Shown here: positions 38,901 through 46,831 of the stretch, piece after piece | Layout: every line of letters begins with the position of its first letter | How positions within the stretch are numbered: position 1 is the first letter of the stretch | Assembly: GCF_000720635.1 (NCBI RefSeq) | Contig: NZ_JOCF01000032.1 | Coordinates: forward strand, 1-64,000 | Reading direction: 5' to 3' | Length of the DNA stretch: 64,000 nucleotides | From: Streptomyces sp. NRRL WC-3742 | GTDB taxonomy: Bacteria > Actinomycetota > Actinomycetes > Streptomycetales > Streptomycetaceae | The notes under the pieces: generated by a model | Seen by the model: the letters and a program-made list of their open reading frames with translations, nothing else | The model's database searches: none | Told to the model about the DNA's origin: nothing | Program-made: the position numbers and the translations under genes

Positions 38901-39642
38901 ACGAGGCGGACCAGGCGTGTTCACGGCGGGGGTCGCTCATGGTGCGGCCGTGCGCGCGGGCGTCCAGCACCGGCACGCCGCTGGCCAGCACCCGCCGCAT
39001 CGCCTCCTCGGCCTCGGCGCCGTTGGTCCCGGGCAGCAGTTCGGAGATCCGGCGGCCCAGGTGCTGCTCGGCCGGCAGGCCGTTCGCGCGGGCCAGGGCC
39101 TCGTTGAGCCGGACGAAGCGCAACTCGCTGTCGAACACGCCCATGCCGACGGGGGACTGGGTGAAGAACCCGTCCAGCACCGCCAGGTCGGACTGGATGC
39201 GGCGCAGCGTCGTCACCTCGGCGGCGACCGCCAGGACGAGTGGGCCGACGGCTCCCGGCACGGTGATCGCATGGGTGTGGAACTCCAACTGCACCGCGTG
39301 GCCGTCCCGGTGGCGCACCGGGAACACCCCCGTCCAGGGGCGGCCGGCCTGGATCTGCCCGAACAGCTGGAGCACCTCGCTCCGCTGCTCGTCGGTGGCC
39401 AGCAGGTCGGCGGCCCTCGCCCCGAGGGCCTGCTCCGCGCTGTAGCCGAGCAGCGCCTCGGCGTCGCCGCTCCAGTGCAGGATGCGGCCGTCGGCACCCA
39501 GGAGGGCCGTGGCGATCGGCACCATCAGCAGGGCGTCCTGCTGGGGCTCGCCCCGGTGCTGCGCGTCGTCGTTCACCACGTCGTCCACCACGGCCCGAGA
39601 AGCGTACGGAGATCGTTCCGACCAGCCCTGCCATCTTCGCAC
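35905..39642 (-). CDS. PAS-GAF-SpoIIE multidomain phosphatase with anti-sigma kinase domain
   Basis: Up to 1245 aa from GTG 39642; no clear Shine-Dalgarno sequence, and internal starts near residue 18 are possible. Order: two PAS domains (~38-150, ~155-270; LLGADGRILHWSGDAEALLGY), three GAF domains (~290-450, ~490-650, ~690-850), each joined by an ERLxLxxxATxxIGTTLDLxxTA helix, a PP2C/SpoIIE phosphatase (~880-1095; GGDWFDVVPL, VGDVMGHGIRAAA, TLYTDGLVERRG, SEDDIAVL), and a C-terminal HATPase_c_2 domain (~1110-1240; LLTSELITNALVHAG, EGGRGIHLVNEL). Predicted soluble sensor that sets anti-anti-sigma phosphorylation in response to small molecules or redox. Confidence 0.93.
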   Translation of the reverse strand: MRRWQGWSERSPYASRAVVDDVVNDDAQHRGEPQQDALLMVPIATALLGADGRILHWSGDAEALLGYSAEQALGARAADLLATDEQRSEVLQLFGQIQAGRPWTGVFPVRHRDGHAVQLEFHTHAITVPGAVGPLVLAVAAEVTTLRRIQSDLAVLDGFFTQSPVGMGVFDSELRFVRLNEALARANGLPAEQHLGRRISELLPGTNGAEAEEAMRRVLASGVPVLDARAHGRTMSDPRREHAWSASYFRLQDRGGRVLGVSATVVDITARFRADARAARAQERLTLLVDATASIGTTLDLHQTARELADAMVPQVADVSGVFALEALVAGRSVEPPDPQAPMLVRRLALATDDPLYPAEALPVDALYELPPDSPYARALATGRTVVVPPLLSDGVTESRRRAFLGDRPRSVRITPLVARGTTLGMVVYSRRGARESFAEADITLGEELASRAAVALDNARLYLRQHQTVLARQQALREAKAAQERLALVNVASTRIGTTLEIDRTAQELAEVATPRLADTVVVEILDGLVHGEREAAATTDGSALLRRMAFHSVPGSTLSPIARLGGVHRFPPGSPYAWCLEHREPVLVPRMDEQGLAWFADDPVRTAAIREQNVRSFMVVPLIARGTPIGVAGFYRTLVDRPYVDEDLALAGELAVRAAVSIDNALLYTRERDASDARQRALDEARAAQQRLSLLNEATARIGTTLDLHRTARELVEVVLPRFADFVTVDLRDTVLGGEEPGPVPADGAVLMRAVAVGDVTGGDGALTVTADQVGESSQSAQVYAESLRTRRSILISEVTEADMRRIAASPDRVEPGLSAGVHSYLMVPLVARGVVLGGAEFIRTRNPVPFGPEDRSLAEELVSRTALAIDNARLYRRERDTALMLQRSLLPQEIHRTLGLEIAYRYLPSSVVSEVGGDWFDVVPLAAGRVALIVGDVMGHGIRAAATMGQLRTVARTLITLDLDPARVMYRLDEATTALGEGQFATCVCVVYDPADRSCTAACAGHLPPVVADTEGRADLVELPPGAPLGVGGVPFDSAEFTLPEEAILTLYTDGLVERRGHDLDEGLQLLCRTVADRRRTLEQTCDAVLTRLTGPTSEDDIAVLMAQVRPAGADRIASLPLTGDREMVAHSRRFARETLESWGLGALADWAELLTSELITNALVHAGSPTQLRLFCNRTLTVEVADRESEVPRMRRAHTEDEGGRGIHLVNELAHRWGSRRTRNGKVVWFELELPPGSTAA

Positions 39643-39995
39643 GCGGCCCCGGGACCCGCCTCAGGGTAGGAGGACGAGGCGATCCAGGTGGAAGGGGTCC
39701 TCGGCGGGCTGTTCGCCGCCGAAGGACCGCACGCGGTGACGGCCGGGCGGGAGCCCGACGGGGAGGTGCTCGCCGGACGCGAGGAGGACGCGGGCGGTGC
39801 GCAGGAAGTCGGCCCGGCCGACTTCCCGCGCATCCGGGGGTGTGTGGGCGAGCCTGGCGCTAGCTATCGAAGGGCAAATATTGGCCCGCTGAGCCTTCGG
39901 CGGCCTTCGCCCGTCGCCCGTCGCCCGTCGCCGGAGAAGGCTGCCGAGCAGGAACAAGATGAGCCCCCGAAGAGGCCCGGCCGACTCCCCGCGCG
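39643..39995. other. Intergenic region with a possible gene fragment
   Basis: 353 bases. On the minus strand, 39661-39846 encodes a C-terminal-like piece (PVGLPPGRHRVRSFGGEQ, then PFHLDRLVLLP-stop), reminiscent of the last strands of a carbohydrate-binding or jelly-roll domain. No start or upstream domain remains, so it is probably a decayed gene end. A 7-base microrepeat (CGCCCGT) lies at about 39907-39932. Confidence 0.4.
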
Positions 39996-41426
39996 TCACC
40001 GCCCCGCCGCAGCGGGCTCAGGCGCGCGCTCCGCCGCCTGCGGCGCAGGTGCGCGGCGCGCGAGGAGGGCGAGCAGGGCGCCGACGAGGCAGAGGACGGC
40101 GGCGGCCAGGGTGGCCCGGTCGGTGCCCGTGGCCAGGGTGTCCGCCGTGGTGCCGGGCCGGGTGGAGCCGACCAGGGCGATGGTGAGGGCGACGCCGAGG
40201 GCGGAGCCGAGGTAGCGGGAGGTGATGTTGGCGCCCGAGCCCATCGCGGCCCGGTGCGGCGGGACACTGCTGACCGCGAGCCGGGCCAGCGCCGCGTTGA
40301 GGACGCCGCTGCCGATGCCCGCCACCACGAGCCCCGGTGCCAGCCGCAGCCAGGAACCGCCGGGCGTGAGCCCGTACAGTCCGGCCGCGCCGAGGCCGCA
40401 GACCAGGAGCCCGAGCGCGACCTGCACGGTGGCGGACAGGTGCGCCGCCAGCCGACGGGCCTGGAGCGCGGAGACGACGGACAGGCCCGACCAGAGGGCG
40501 ACCACCCCGCCCGCCGCCGGGCCGGAGAGCGCGAGGACGCCCTGCAGCAGGGTGGGCAGGTAGCTCATGTAGCCGACGATCGCGGCGCCGGTGAACAGCG
40601 CCCCGCCGGTGGCGACGAGGAAGCCCGGGTCGCGGAACAGCCCGAGGTCCAGCATCGGCTCCCGCACCTTCGCCTCGACCAGGACGAACGCCGCCAGCAG
40701 CAGCACCCCGCCCGCGAGCAGCGCCGCGACCACCGGCCGCCCCCAGCCGTCGCGGCCCTCGGCCAGGCCCGCGATCAGGCAGGACGTGCCGGTGGCCAGG
40801 GTCAGGACGCCGTACGGGTCGAGGGCGCGCGGCCGCCCGGCCCGGGACTCGGTGAGGACGGCGGCGGCGAAGGCCGCCACGGCGGCGGAGGCCAGCGCGA
40901 CGCCGCCGCTGACCGCGCGCCAGCCCGCCCACTGTTCGACCAGCGCGCCGCACACCGGGCCCACCGCGATGCCGAGGCCGAGCGACGCGCCCCACACCCC
41001 CAGCGCCCGCACCCGTGCGGGGCCCGGCGGGTGGGCGTGGCTGATCAGGCCGAGCGCGGGGGCGAGGAGGGCCGCCGAGGCGACGCCGAGGAGAACGCGC
41101 GCGGCGAGGTAGACGGCTCCGCCGGGGGCGAGCGCGGCGAGGGCTTCGGAGGCGAGGAGCAGCAGGGCGCCCAGGGTGAAGACCTTCTTGCGGTCGTGGT
41201 CGTCGGCGGCGCTGCCTGCGGTCAGCAGCAGGGCGGTGACGCCGACGAGCGTGCCGGTGAGGATCCAGGTGCGTCCGGCGGCGCCGAGGTGGGCGGCCTC
41301 GGCGGTGGCGGCGAGGGAGGCGGTGGGGGCGGTGTAGGCGACGGTGACCAGGGCGGTCGCGGCCGAGGTGACGGCCAGCGTGGCGCCGGGCCGCAGGGGA
41401 GAGGTGCCGGGCGGTGCGGGGGGCAT
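39996..41426 (-). CDS. MFS transporter, drug:H+ antiporter DHA2-like
   Basis: 476 aa with about 14 hydrophobic helices. ATG 41426 has GGAGGG upstream. Shows the MFS loop motif GSAADDHDRKKVFTLGALL (motif A) and the GASLGLGIAVGPVCGALVEQ (motif C) of drug antiporters. It is divergent from an HxlR regulator, with an inverted repeat between them. Likely exports a toxic or quinone-like compound under HxlR control. The 3' end is Ala/Pro/Glu-rich. Confidence 0.92.
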   Translation of the reverse strand: MPPAPPGTSPLRPGATLAVTSAATALVTVAYTAPTASLAATAEAAHLGAAGRTWILTGTLVGVTALLLTAGSAADDHDRKKVFTLGALLLLASEALAALAPGGAVYLAARVLLGVASAALLAPALGLISHAHPPGPARVRALGVWGASLGLGIAVGPVCGALVEQWAGWRAVSGGVALASAAVAAFAAAVLTESRAGRPRALDPYGVLTLATGTSCLIAGLAEGRDGWGRPVVAALLAGGVLLLAAFVLVEAKVREPMLDLGLFRDPGFLVATGGALFTGAAIVGYMSYLPTLLQGVLALSGPAAGGVVALWSGLSVVSALQARRLAAHLSATVQVALGLLVCGLGAAGLYGLTPGGSWLRLAPGLVVAGIGSGVLNAALARLAVSSVPPHRAAMGSGANITSRYLGSALGVALTIALVGSTRPGTTADTLATGTDRATLAAAVLCLVGALLALLARRAPAPQAAERAPEPAAAGR

Positions 41427-41479
41427 GGGAGTTCCCTCCGGGCGACGGAACAGTGGGTCCGGTGAACGTGAGTCTGGTG

Positions 41480-41527
41480 AATGAACCTTCTTCTCGGCGG
41501 CACGCTACCACCGTTGGTCTGTTCATT
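41480..41527. promoter_or_regulatory. Inverted repeat in the MFS-HxlR divergent promoter
   Basis: AATGAAC (41480-41486) and GTTCATT (41521-41527), with a 34-base spacer, lie midway between the two divergent starts. GGTGAAC / GGTGAATG half-sites also recur at 41461-41486. A plausible HxlR binding region. Confidence 0.45.
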
Positions 41528-41561
41528 GAACCCACTCGGACCGTGGACTACCCTGACCCGC

Positions 41562-42095
41562 ATGGCCCTCGGCACCGACTACGAATCCCAGGACTGCAGC
41601 CTGGCCCGCGCCCTGGAGGTGATCGGCGAGCGCTGGAGCCTGCTGATCGTCCGCGACGCCTTCTACGGCGTGCAGCGGTTCAACGACTTCCTCACCCACC
41701 TCGGCATCCCGAGGGCCGTCCTCACCGCCCGGCTGGGCGCCCTCGTCGAAGCCGGGGTGCTGCGCAAGGAGCCGTATCAGCTCGCGCCGCTGCGCCACGC
41801 GTACCTGCTCACCTCGAACGGGCTCGAACTCTGGGGCCCGCTCTACCAGTTGAGCCGCTGGGGCGCCCGGCACGCGATGCAGGACGGGCCGTACCACCTG
41901 TTCGCCCACGCCGCCTGCGGCACCGACCTGGACCACCTCGGCCTCTGCCCCCGCTGCGGCGGAGCGCCGGTGGCGCCCACCGAGATCGCCATGCGCCCCA
42001 ACCCGGCCCGGGCCGCCGGTCGGCGGGACGACCCGGTCTCCCGCGCCATCGCCCGCCCGCACCGGCTGCTCGAACCGGTCGCCTCGGCGGCCTGA
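41562..42095 (+). CDS. HxlR-family transcriptional regulator
   Basis: 177 aa from ATG 41562; the frame opens earlier but lacks family similarity. HxlR core: Cys in QDCSLARALEVIGERWSLLI, then FNDFLTHLGIPRAVLTARL and GALVEAGVLRKEPY. The conserved Cys suggests thiol- or quinone-based sensing. The C-terminal part contains CGTD...CPRCG, a possible zinc knuckle. Divergent MFS exporter is the likely target. Confidence 0.93.
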   Translation: MALGTDYESQDCSLARALEVIGERWSLLIVRDAFYGVQRFNDFLTHLGIPRAVLTARLGALVEAGVLRKEPYQLAPLRHAYLLTSNGLELWGPLYQLSRWGARHAMQDGPYHLFAHAACGTDLDHLGLCPRCGGAPVAPTEIAMRPNPARAAGRRDDPVSRAIARPHRLLEPVASAA

Positions 42096-42125
42096 CCGCC
42101 GAAGACGCCTGACCGCCGAAGACGC
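42092..42125. repeat. 17-bp tandem duplication at the HxlR stop codon
   Basis: CTGACCGCCGAAGACGC occurs at 42092-42108 and 42109-42125. The first copy holds the real TGA stop. Confidence 0.85.
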
Positions 42126-42144
42126 CTCGCACCCGAAAACCCCA

Positions 42145-42172
42145 ACGGCGGAGCCGCAGAGGGCTCCGCCGT
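42145..42172. terminator. Bidirectional terminator between HxlR and lipase genes
   Basis: Perfect 11-bp stem ACGGCGGAGCC / GGCTCCGCCGT with a 6-base loop, between convergent genes. Confidence 0.85.
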
Positions 42173-42192
42173 CCGGCGAATCCGGTCGATCG

Positions 42193-42232
42193 GGAGTGGA
42201 TCAGGAGTGGATCAGGAGTGGATCAGGAGTGG
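42193..42232. repeat. 11-bp tandem repeat spanning the lipase stop codon
   Basis: GGAGTGGATCA repeats three times (42193-42225) plus a 7-base partial copy. The lipase TGA (complement TCA 42223-42225) is the last codon of the third unit, and every unit carries the same TCA. Confidence 0.9.
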
Positions 42233-43434
42233 AACCGCACCTCCGGGTCGGCGGCGCTCGGCCCGTCCAGCAGGGGCTGGTCCACCCCCTTCAACTGCTG
42301 GTCGAAGAAGGCCACCACGTACTGCCGGGTGAGGTCCACCCCGCGACGGGCGGTCATGGTGGTGTCCGGGCCCTGCGGGAGGCCGAGCTTCTCCATGAAG
42401 AGCGGCAGGTCGGTGAAGCTGCCGTGGTTGGCGCCGTCGAAGATCAGCCAGCGCTTCCAGCCGTCGAGCTTGGTCCAGCCGTCCTTCCAGCTGTCGTCCT
42501 CGCTGCCGTCCTTCTGCCCGTGGGAGATCATCAGGACCGGCTTGCCGCCGATGCCGGTGTCGGGCACCCGGTAGTCGAAGGTCCCGTCCAGGTTCACCCC
42601 GGCCTGGATGCGGTCGTCGTTGAGCAGGGCCGGGACGATGGCCGCGCCGCCCGCCGAGTGCCCGGCCATGCCGATGCGGTCGCGGTCGATGAGGCGGGCG
42701 TACTGCCACGCGGGGTGGGGGCGGTCGGTGAGCTGGTCGACGACGAAGGAGACGTCCGTCGCCCGGCTCGCGTCCAGGGCCTTCCACGCCTCCTCGGTCC
42801 TGAACGTGCCGCACACGACGCAGGGGAGCGTCCGCCCGTCCGGGAAGGTGGTCCCGGTGTTCTCGTAGGTGTGGTCGACCAGCGCGACGACGTACCCGTG
42901 GCTGGTCAACTCCTCGGCCAGGCTGGAGATCTCGGTGCGGGGTGCGGTGAAGCCGGGGGAGAGGACCACGAGCGGGTAGTGCCCGCCGAAGGGGCGCGCG
43001 CCGGTCTCCGACCACGTCCGGGTGCCGGTGACGGCCTCGGTCGGGATGTGGTTGCCGGGCACCTTGACGTCCAGCAGGGCGCGGGCGGCCCCGGGGGTCA
43101 TGTACGGGGCCGGGGTGCCCGTGCCGGCGTGCGCGGGGTAGTACATCGACACCATCAGCTGACGCGGACCGGAGGACGGGACCCACGGGTCCGGCCGGTC
43201 GTTGTCGACCAGGTGCAGGATCTCCTGGCCGACGGCGAACGGCCCGGTCGGGCGCGGGAGTTCGACCAGGGCGGAGGCCGGGGCCGTGGTGGCGGACGGG
43301 GTGGCGGACGGGGCGGCGGACGCGGCGGTGTCCGGCGCCGTCGGCGCGGCCAGGGCGGGCGAGGCGGCGACCACGGACAGAGGGAGCGCGAGCAGCAGGG
43401 CTGCCGCAGCGGCGGTGGTGCGAAGTCGGCTCAT
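42223..43434 (-). CDS. Secreted alpha/beta hydrolase, PAF-acetylhydrolase/lipase type
   Basis: 403 aa. Signal peptide ~1-29 (A-L-A cleavage), then a ~30-residue Ala/Pro/Thr linker. Catalytic Ser in GMAGHSAGGAA (GxSxG), Asp probably in AGVNLDGTFDY, His in FDGANHGSFTD. FGGHYPLVVLSPGF and LTSHGYVVALVDHTYENTGT are typical of the platelet-activating-factor acetylhydrolase/chlorophyllase-like group. Extracellular esterase or lipase; natural substrate unknown. Two Cys (PCVVCGTF) may form a disulfide. Confidence 0.9.
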   Translation of the reverse strand: MSRLRTTAAAAALLLALPLSVVAASPALAAPTAPDTAASAAPSATPSATTAPASALVELPRPTGPFAVGQEILHLVDNDRPDPWVPSSGPRQLMVSMYYPAHAGTGTPAPYMTPGAARALLDVKVPGNHIPTEAVTGTRTWSETGARPFGGHYPLVVLSPGFTAPRTEISSLAEELTSHGYVVALVDHTYENTGTTFPDGRTLPCVVCGTFRTEEAWKALDASRATDVSFVVDQLTDRPHPAWQYARLIDRDRIGMAGHSAGGAAIVPALLNDDRIQAGVNLDGTFDYRVPDTGIGGKPVLMISHGQKDGSEDDSWKDGWTKLDGWKRWLIFDGANHGSFTDLPLFMEKLGLPQGPDTTMTARRGVDLTRQYVVAFFDQQLKGVDQPLLDGPSAADPEVRFHS

Positions 43435-43537
43435 GCGGTCGACGTTAGGTTTCCCGCACGGAAGTTGACGTCAGCTCAGAGGAGTACCGGCCCCCTGCGG
43501 GGCGCCGCCGGCCGCCCCTAGGGGAAAGCGGCGGCGA

Positions 43538-44722
43538 TCAGTCCAGCGCCTCCAGGATCGTCGCGTTGGCCAGGCCACCTGCCTCGCACATGGCCTGCAG
43601 CGCGAACCGCCCGCCCCGGCGCCGCAGTTCGTGGACGAGCGTGGTCATCAGCCGGGCGCCGCTGGCGCCCAGCGGGTGGCCGAGGGCGATGGCGCCCCCG
43701 TTGACGTTGAGTCGGGCGGGGTCGGCGCCGGTCTCCTGGAGCCAGGCCAGGACGACGCTGGCGAACGCCTCGTTGATCTCGAACAGGTCGATGTCGGCGA
43801 GCGAGAGCCCCGAGCGGCGCAGCACCTTCTCGGTGGCGGGCATCACCCCGGTGAGCATCAGCAGCGGGTCCGAGCCGGTGACGGCGAAGGAGTGCAGCCG
43901 TGCCAGCGGGCGCAGCCCGAGCTTCGCGGCCGTCTCGCTGCTGGTGATCAGCAGGGCGGAGGCGCCGTCGTTGACGGGGCTGCTGTTCCCGGCCGTCACC
44001 GACCAGTCGATCTGCGGGAAGCGCTCCGCGAACGCCGGGTCGGCGAAGGAGGGGCGCAGTCCCGCGAGCACCTCGGGTGTGGTGGCCGGGCGCACCGACT
44101 CGTCCATGGTCACCAGCCCGCCGGGGGTGGCCACCGGGACCAGCTCGTCCGCGAACCGGCCCTGCGCGTGCGCCCGGGCCGCCTTGGCGTGCGAGCCGGT
44201 CGCGAACTCGTCCATCGCCTCCCGGGAGATCGACCACTTGGCGGCGATCAGTTCGGCGCTGACGCCCTGCGGCACGAGCCCGCCCGGGTAGCGCGCGGCG
44301 ACGGACTCGCCGAACGGGTCCGCGCCCGCCGGCACGTTGGACCACATCGGCACCCGGCTCATCGACTCGATCCCGCAGGCCACCACCACGTCGTACGCGC
44401 CGGACATCACGCCCTGCGCGGCGAAGTGGACGGCCTGCTGGGAGGAGCCGCACTGCCGGTCGACGGTGGTCGCCGGGACGGACTCGGGCAGCCCGGCCGA
44501 CAGCCAGGCGTAGCGGGCGGTGTTCATGGCCTGCTCGGCGACCTGGTCGACGCAGCCGGCGATCACGTCGTCGACCAGGGCCGGGTCGATGCGGCTGCGG
44601 TCGACCAGCGCCCGGAGGGTGCGGCCGAGCAGCTCCACCGGGTGGACGGAGGAGAGCGCGCCTCCCGGCTTGCCCTTGCCGATCGGCGTGCGGACGGCTT
44701 CGACGATCACGGCGTCGCGCAT
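43538..44722 (-). CDS. Acetyl-CoA acetyltransferase / 3-ketoacyl-CoA thiolase
   Basis: 394 aa, standard thiolase. Nucleophile Cys91 in DRQCGSSQQ, substrate-binding NEAFA, His349 in GGAIALGHPLGASG, and second catalytic Cys379 in MCEAGG (family variant of CxGxG). Acts in fatty acid degradation or acetoacetyl-CoA formation as a cytosolic tetramer. Monocistronic, with a well-formed operator palindrome 38-65 bases upstream of the start. Confidence 0.94.
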   Translation of the reverse strand: MRDAVIVEAVRTPIGKGKPGGALSSVHPVELLGRTLRALVDRSRIDPALVDDVIAGCVDQVAEQAMNTARYAWLSAGLPESVPATTVDRQCGSSQQAVHFAAQGVMSGAYDVVVACGIESMSRVPMWSNVPAGADPFGESVAARYPGGLVPQGVSAELIAAKWSISREAMDEFATGSHAKAARAHAQGRFADELVPVATPGGLVTMDESVRPATTPEVLAGLRPSFADPAFAERFPQIDWSVTAGNSSPVNDGASALLITSSETAAKLGLRPLARLHSFAVTGSDPLLMLTGVMPATEKVLRRSGLSLADIDLFEINEAFASVVLAWLQETGADPARLNVNGGAIALGHPLGASGARLMTTLVHELRRRGGRFALQAMCEAGGLANATILEALD

Positions 44723-44759
44723 GGCGGGCCGCCTTTCCTGTGAGGGTGGGTTGGAAAAG

Positions 44760-44787
44760 CGAACTCACTATAGGACCGGTGAGTTCG
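44760..44787. promoter_or_regulatory. Operator palindrome upstream of the thiolase gene
   Basis: CGAACTCAC-N10-GTGAGTTCG, perfect 9-bp arms. The spacer TATAGGACCG contains a TATAG -10-like stretch. A TetR-type fatty acid regulator is a plausible binder, but none is encoded nearby. Confidence 0.6.
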
Positions 44788-44865
44788 AAAATCCAACCCT
44801 CTCGAAGGCGGCACTCCTCGCAGCGGCACTCCTCATGGCAGCACCCCTCCCGTAGGGCGGCGGCC

Positions 44866-45816
44866 TCAGGCCGGGTGCGTCTGGAGGCGGCGCAGGAGGG
44901 CGGTGGCGGCGGTGTCGGGCTGGCGGTGGGTGGTGAGGGCGACGACGCCCACGGACGTGGCCGGGTCGAAGGCGACGAAGGCGCGGGAGCCGGGGGCGCC
45001 GCCGTGGTGCCAGATCTGGAGGTGGCCGCCCTGCTGGTGGTGGAGGCGGTGGGCGAGCCAGCCGAGGTGCGTCCAGGCGAACCGGTTGACGCGGTGGCGG
45101 GTCTCCCGGGTGAGGGTGATCGCGGGGGCGAGGGGGCCGTCCGGGGTGTGCTCGGCGGCCAGCTGGGCCTGGAGGAGGACGACGAGGTCGGCGGCGGTCG
45201 AGTGCACGCCCCCCGCGCCGGGCAGCACGACGGGTCGCAGCCGGGAGCCGCGCCCGCCGCCGTCCCGTACGCCCGTGCCGGTGAGCCCCAGCGGCCCGCA
45301 CACCTCGCGCGCCAGCACCTCCCCGTACCCGGTGCCCGCCCGGTGGGCGAGCGCGAGGCCGAGGAGCCCGGCGCCGAGGCCCGAGTAGCGGAAACCCCGC
45401 CCGGGCACGGACCGCAGCCGCGTTCGGCCGAGCCGCTCCAGCACGCACGAGGAGCCGCGCCAGTGCAGGAAGTCCCGGGGCAGGCCCGAGGAGTGGGTGG
45501 CCAACTGCCGCAGGGTGACGGGCTGTCCGCGCCGGCTGGGCACCGCGACCTCGCCGTCCAGCACCTCGGCGAGCGGCTCGTCCAGGCACACCGTGCCGTC
45601 GAGGACGAGCCGGGCGAGCAGCAGCGAGGTGAACACCTTGGAGACGGCCCCGATCCCGAACTCCGTCTGCGGGCCCGGCGCTTCGCCGCCCGGCCCGGCC
45701 CGCCCGGTGCCCCGGACCTGCACCTGCCCGCCGGAGATCCCGGCGACCACCGCGCCGGCGTTCTGCTGTGCGAGCCGGTCAGCGGTCCCCTGCACCAGGT
45801 CGGCGAGTTCATCCAT
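44866..45816 (-). CDS. Beta-lactamase-family serine hydrolase lacking the catalytic serine
   Basis: 316 aa, class C/PBP-like fold. The SxxK motif reads Ala57-V-S-Lys60 (EFGIGAVSKVFTS; codon GCC, complement 45646-45648). The YxN motif reads Tyr144-Ser-Gly146. The C-terminal HHGG motif is present. Loss of both the nucleophile and the Asn strongly suggests a pseudoenzyme or a binding protein. No signal peptide, so cytosolic. Neighbouring domains and length are otherwise normal. Confidence 0.85.
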   Translation of the reverse strand: MDELADLVQGTADRLAQQNAGAVVAGISGGQVQVRGTGRAGPGGEAPGPQTEFGIGAVSKVFTSLLLARLVLDGTVCLDEPLAEVLDGEVAVPSRRGQPVTLRQLATHSSGLPRDFLHWRGSSCVLERLGRTRLRSVPGRGFRYSGLGAGLLGLALAHRAGTGYGEVLAREVCGPLGLTGTGVRDGGGRGSRLRPVVLPGAGGVHSTAADLVVLLQAQLAAEHTPDGPLAPAITLTRETRHRVNRFAWTHLGWLAHRLHHQQGGHLQIWHHGGAPGSRAFVAFDPATSVGVVALTTHRQPDTAATALLRRLQTHPA

Positions 45817-45850
45817 GCGCGCGAGCCTAAAGGGCGAGGTCCGCGTGGAT

Positions 45851-45936
45851 GTCAGCCGGTCCGCCGCAGCGCCTCCCGCAGCCGGGCCGCACGCCCGTCA
45901 GCCGGTCCGCCGCAGCGCCTCCCGCAGCCGGGCCGC
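45851..45936 (-). repeat. 46-bp tandem duplication of the HIT gene 3' end
   Basis: A 40-base sequence, GTCAGCCGGTCCGCCGCAGC onward, is identical at 45851-45890 and 45897-45936. It encodes the terminal LREALRRTG plus stop of the HIT protein on the complement. Only the upstream copy (45897-45936) is in the gene. Confidence 0.9.
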
Positions 45937-46317
45937 GACCGCCGCCGCCTCCGCCTCGTCGGGGTACGTCCGGCGCGGCCAGAAGAACCCGCGCAGCCCG
46001 TCCTTGGGATTGCGCGGCACCACATGGACGTGCAGGTGCGGTACGGACTGGCTGATCCGGTTGTTCGCCGCGACGAAGCTGCCCGCCGCGCCGAGCGCCT
46101 CCTCCACGGCCGCCGCGACACGCTGCACGCACAGGAAGAACGGGCCCACCTCGGCGGCCGGCAGGTCGGCCAGGGTGCGGTGGTGGGTGCGCGGGACGAC
46201 CAGGGCGTGGCCCGGGAACAGCGGCCGGCGGTCCAGGAAGGCGACGGCCGCCTCCTCCTCCAGCACCCGGTGCGCGGGCTCGGTGCCCGCCACCACCGCA
46301 CAGAACACGCAGTCCAT
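45898..46317 (-). CDS. HIT-family nucleotide hydrolase/transferase
   Basis: 139 aa from ATG 46317. N-terminal CVFC zinc-type Cys pair; R-P-L-F-P-G-H-A-L-V-V-P substrate strand; HIT motif SVPHLHVHVVPR (HxHxH). Expected to hydrolyse nucleoside phosphoramidates or dinucleotides (Hint/Fhit-like). The C-terminal region FFWPRRTYPDEAEA is typical of actinobacterial members. Its last codons and stop are duplicated downstream. Confidence 0.93.
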   Translation of the reverse strand: MDCVFCAVVAGTEPAHRVLEEEAAVAFLDRRPLFPGHALVVPRTHHRTLADLPAAEVGPFFLCVQRVAAAVEEALGAAGSFVAANNRISQSVPHLHVHVVPRNPKDGLRGFFWPRRTYPDEAEAAAVAARLREALRRTG

Positions 46318-46480
46318 CCGTCCATTGAAACCACCGGCACCCGGCCCCGGCACCCCCGCAAACCCCGGCCGCCCGGATCTCACCCGGACGGGCGGCGCCC
46401 GGATGCGCCCGGCCCGCCGCCGTGCGCACCGTGTTCCCGGGGGAGACACACCCCCACCGCAGAACCGAGGAGGTGGCCCG

Positions 46481-46669
46481 ATGGCGGGCAAGTTCGAGGT
46501 CTACGAGGACTCCGCAGGCAAGTACCGGTTCCGGCTCAAGGCGGGCAACGGCGAGATCGTCGCCACCGGCCAGGGCTACTCGAGCAAGGACGCCGCCCAC
46601 AAGGGCGTCGAGGCGGTCCAGCGGGCGGCCGTCGACGCCTCGGTGGTGGACATGCCCAAGGCGGCCTGA
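46481..46669 (+). CDS. YegP/DUF1508 (UPF0339) small protein
   Basis: 62 aa: KFEVYEDSAGKYRFRLKAGN and ATGQGYSSKDAAHKGVEAVQ match the DUF1508 fold, one beta-beta-beta-alpha unit. ATG 46481 has a strong GAGGAGG upstream. Family function is unknown, possibly stress-related. Three 13-bp repeats start at its stop codon. Confidence 0.93.
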   Translation: MAGKFEVYEDSAGKYRFRLKAGNGEIVATGQGYSSKDAAHKGVEAVQRAAVDASVVDMPKAA

Positions 46670-46704
46670 CGGGCACCCCTGACGGGCACCCCTGACGGGC
46701 ACCC
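46666..46704. repeat. 13-bp tandem repeat at the YegP stop codon
   Basis: CTGACGGGCACCC three times (46666-46678, 46679-46691, 46692-46704). The first unit contains the TGA stop. Confidence 0.9.
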
Positions 46705-46831
46705 GGAGTCACCCACCCCCGCCGGCGGGGCCAAGCGCGGGGCACCTCTGCGTAAAAATCCCGCCGGACCCACCCCCACCAGCGGTTTCGCGCCGATAAT
46801 GGGGCCAGGGACTCCACGGGAGGTGGTGGTC

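Noticed and set aside
36136..39669. A 1177-codon + strand frame opposite the SpoIIE protein
   Set aside because: Complement of a GC-rich gene with His/Gln/Arg-rich sequence and no recognisable domain.
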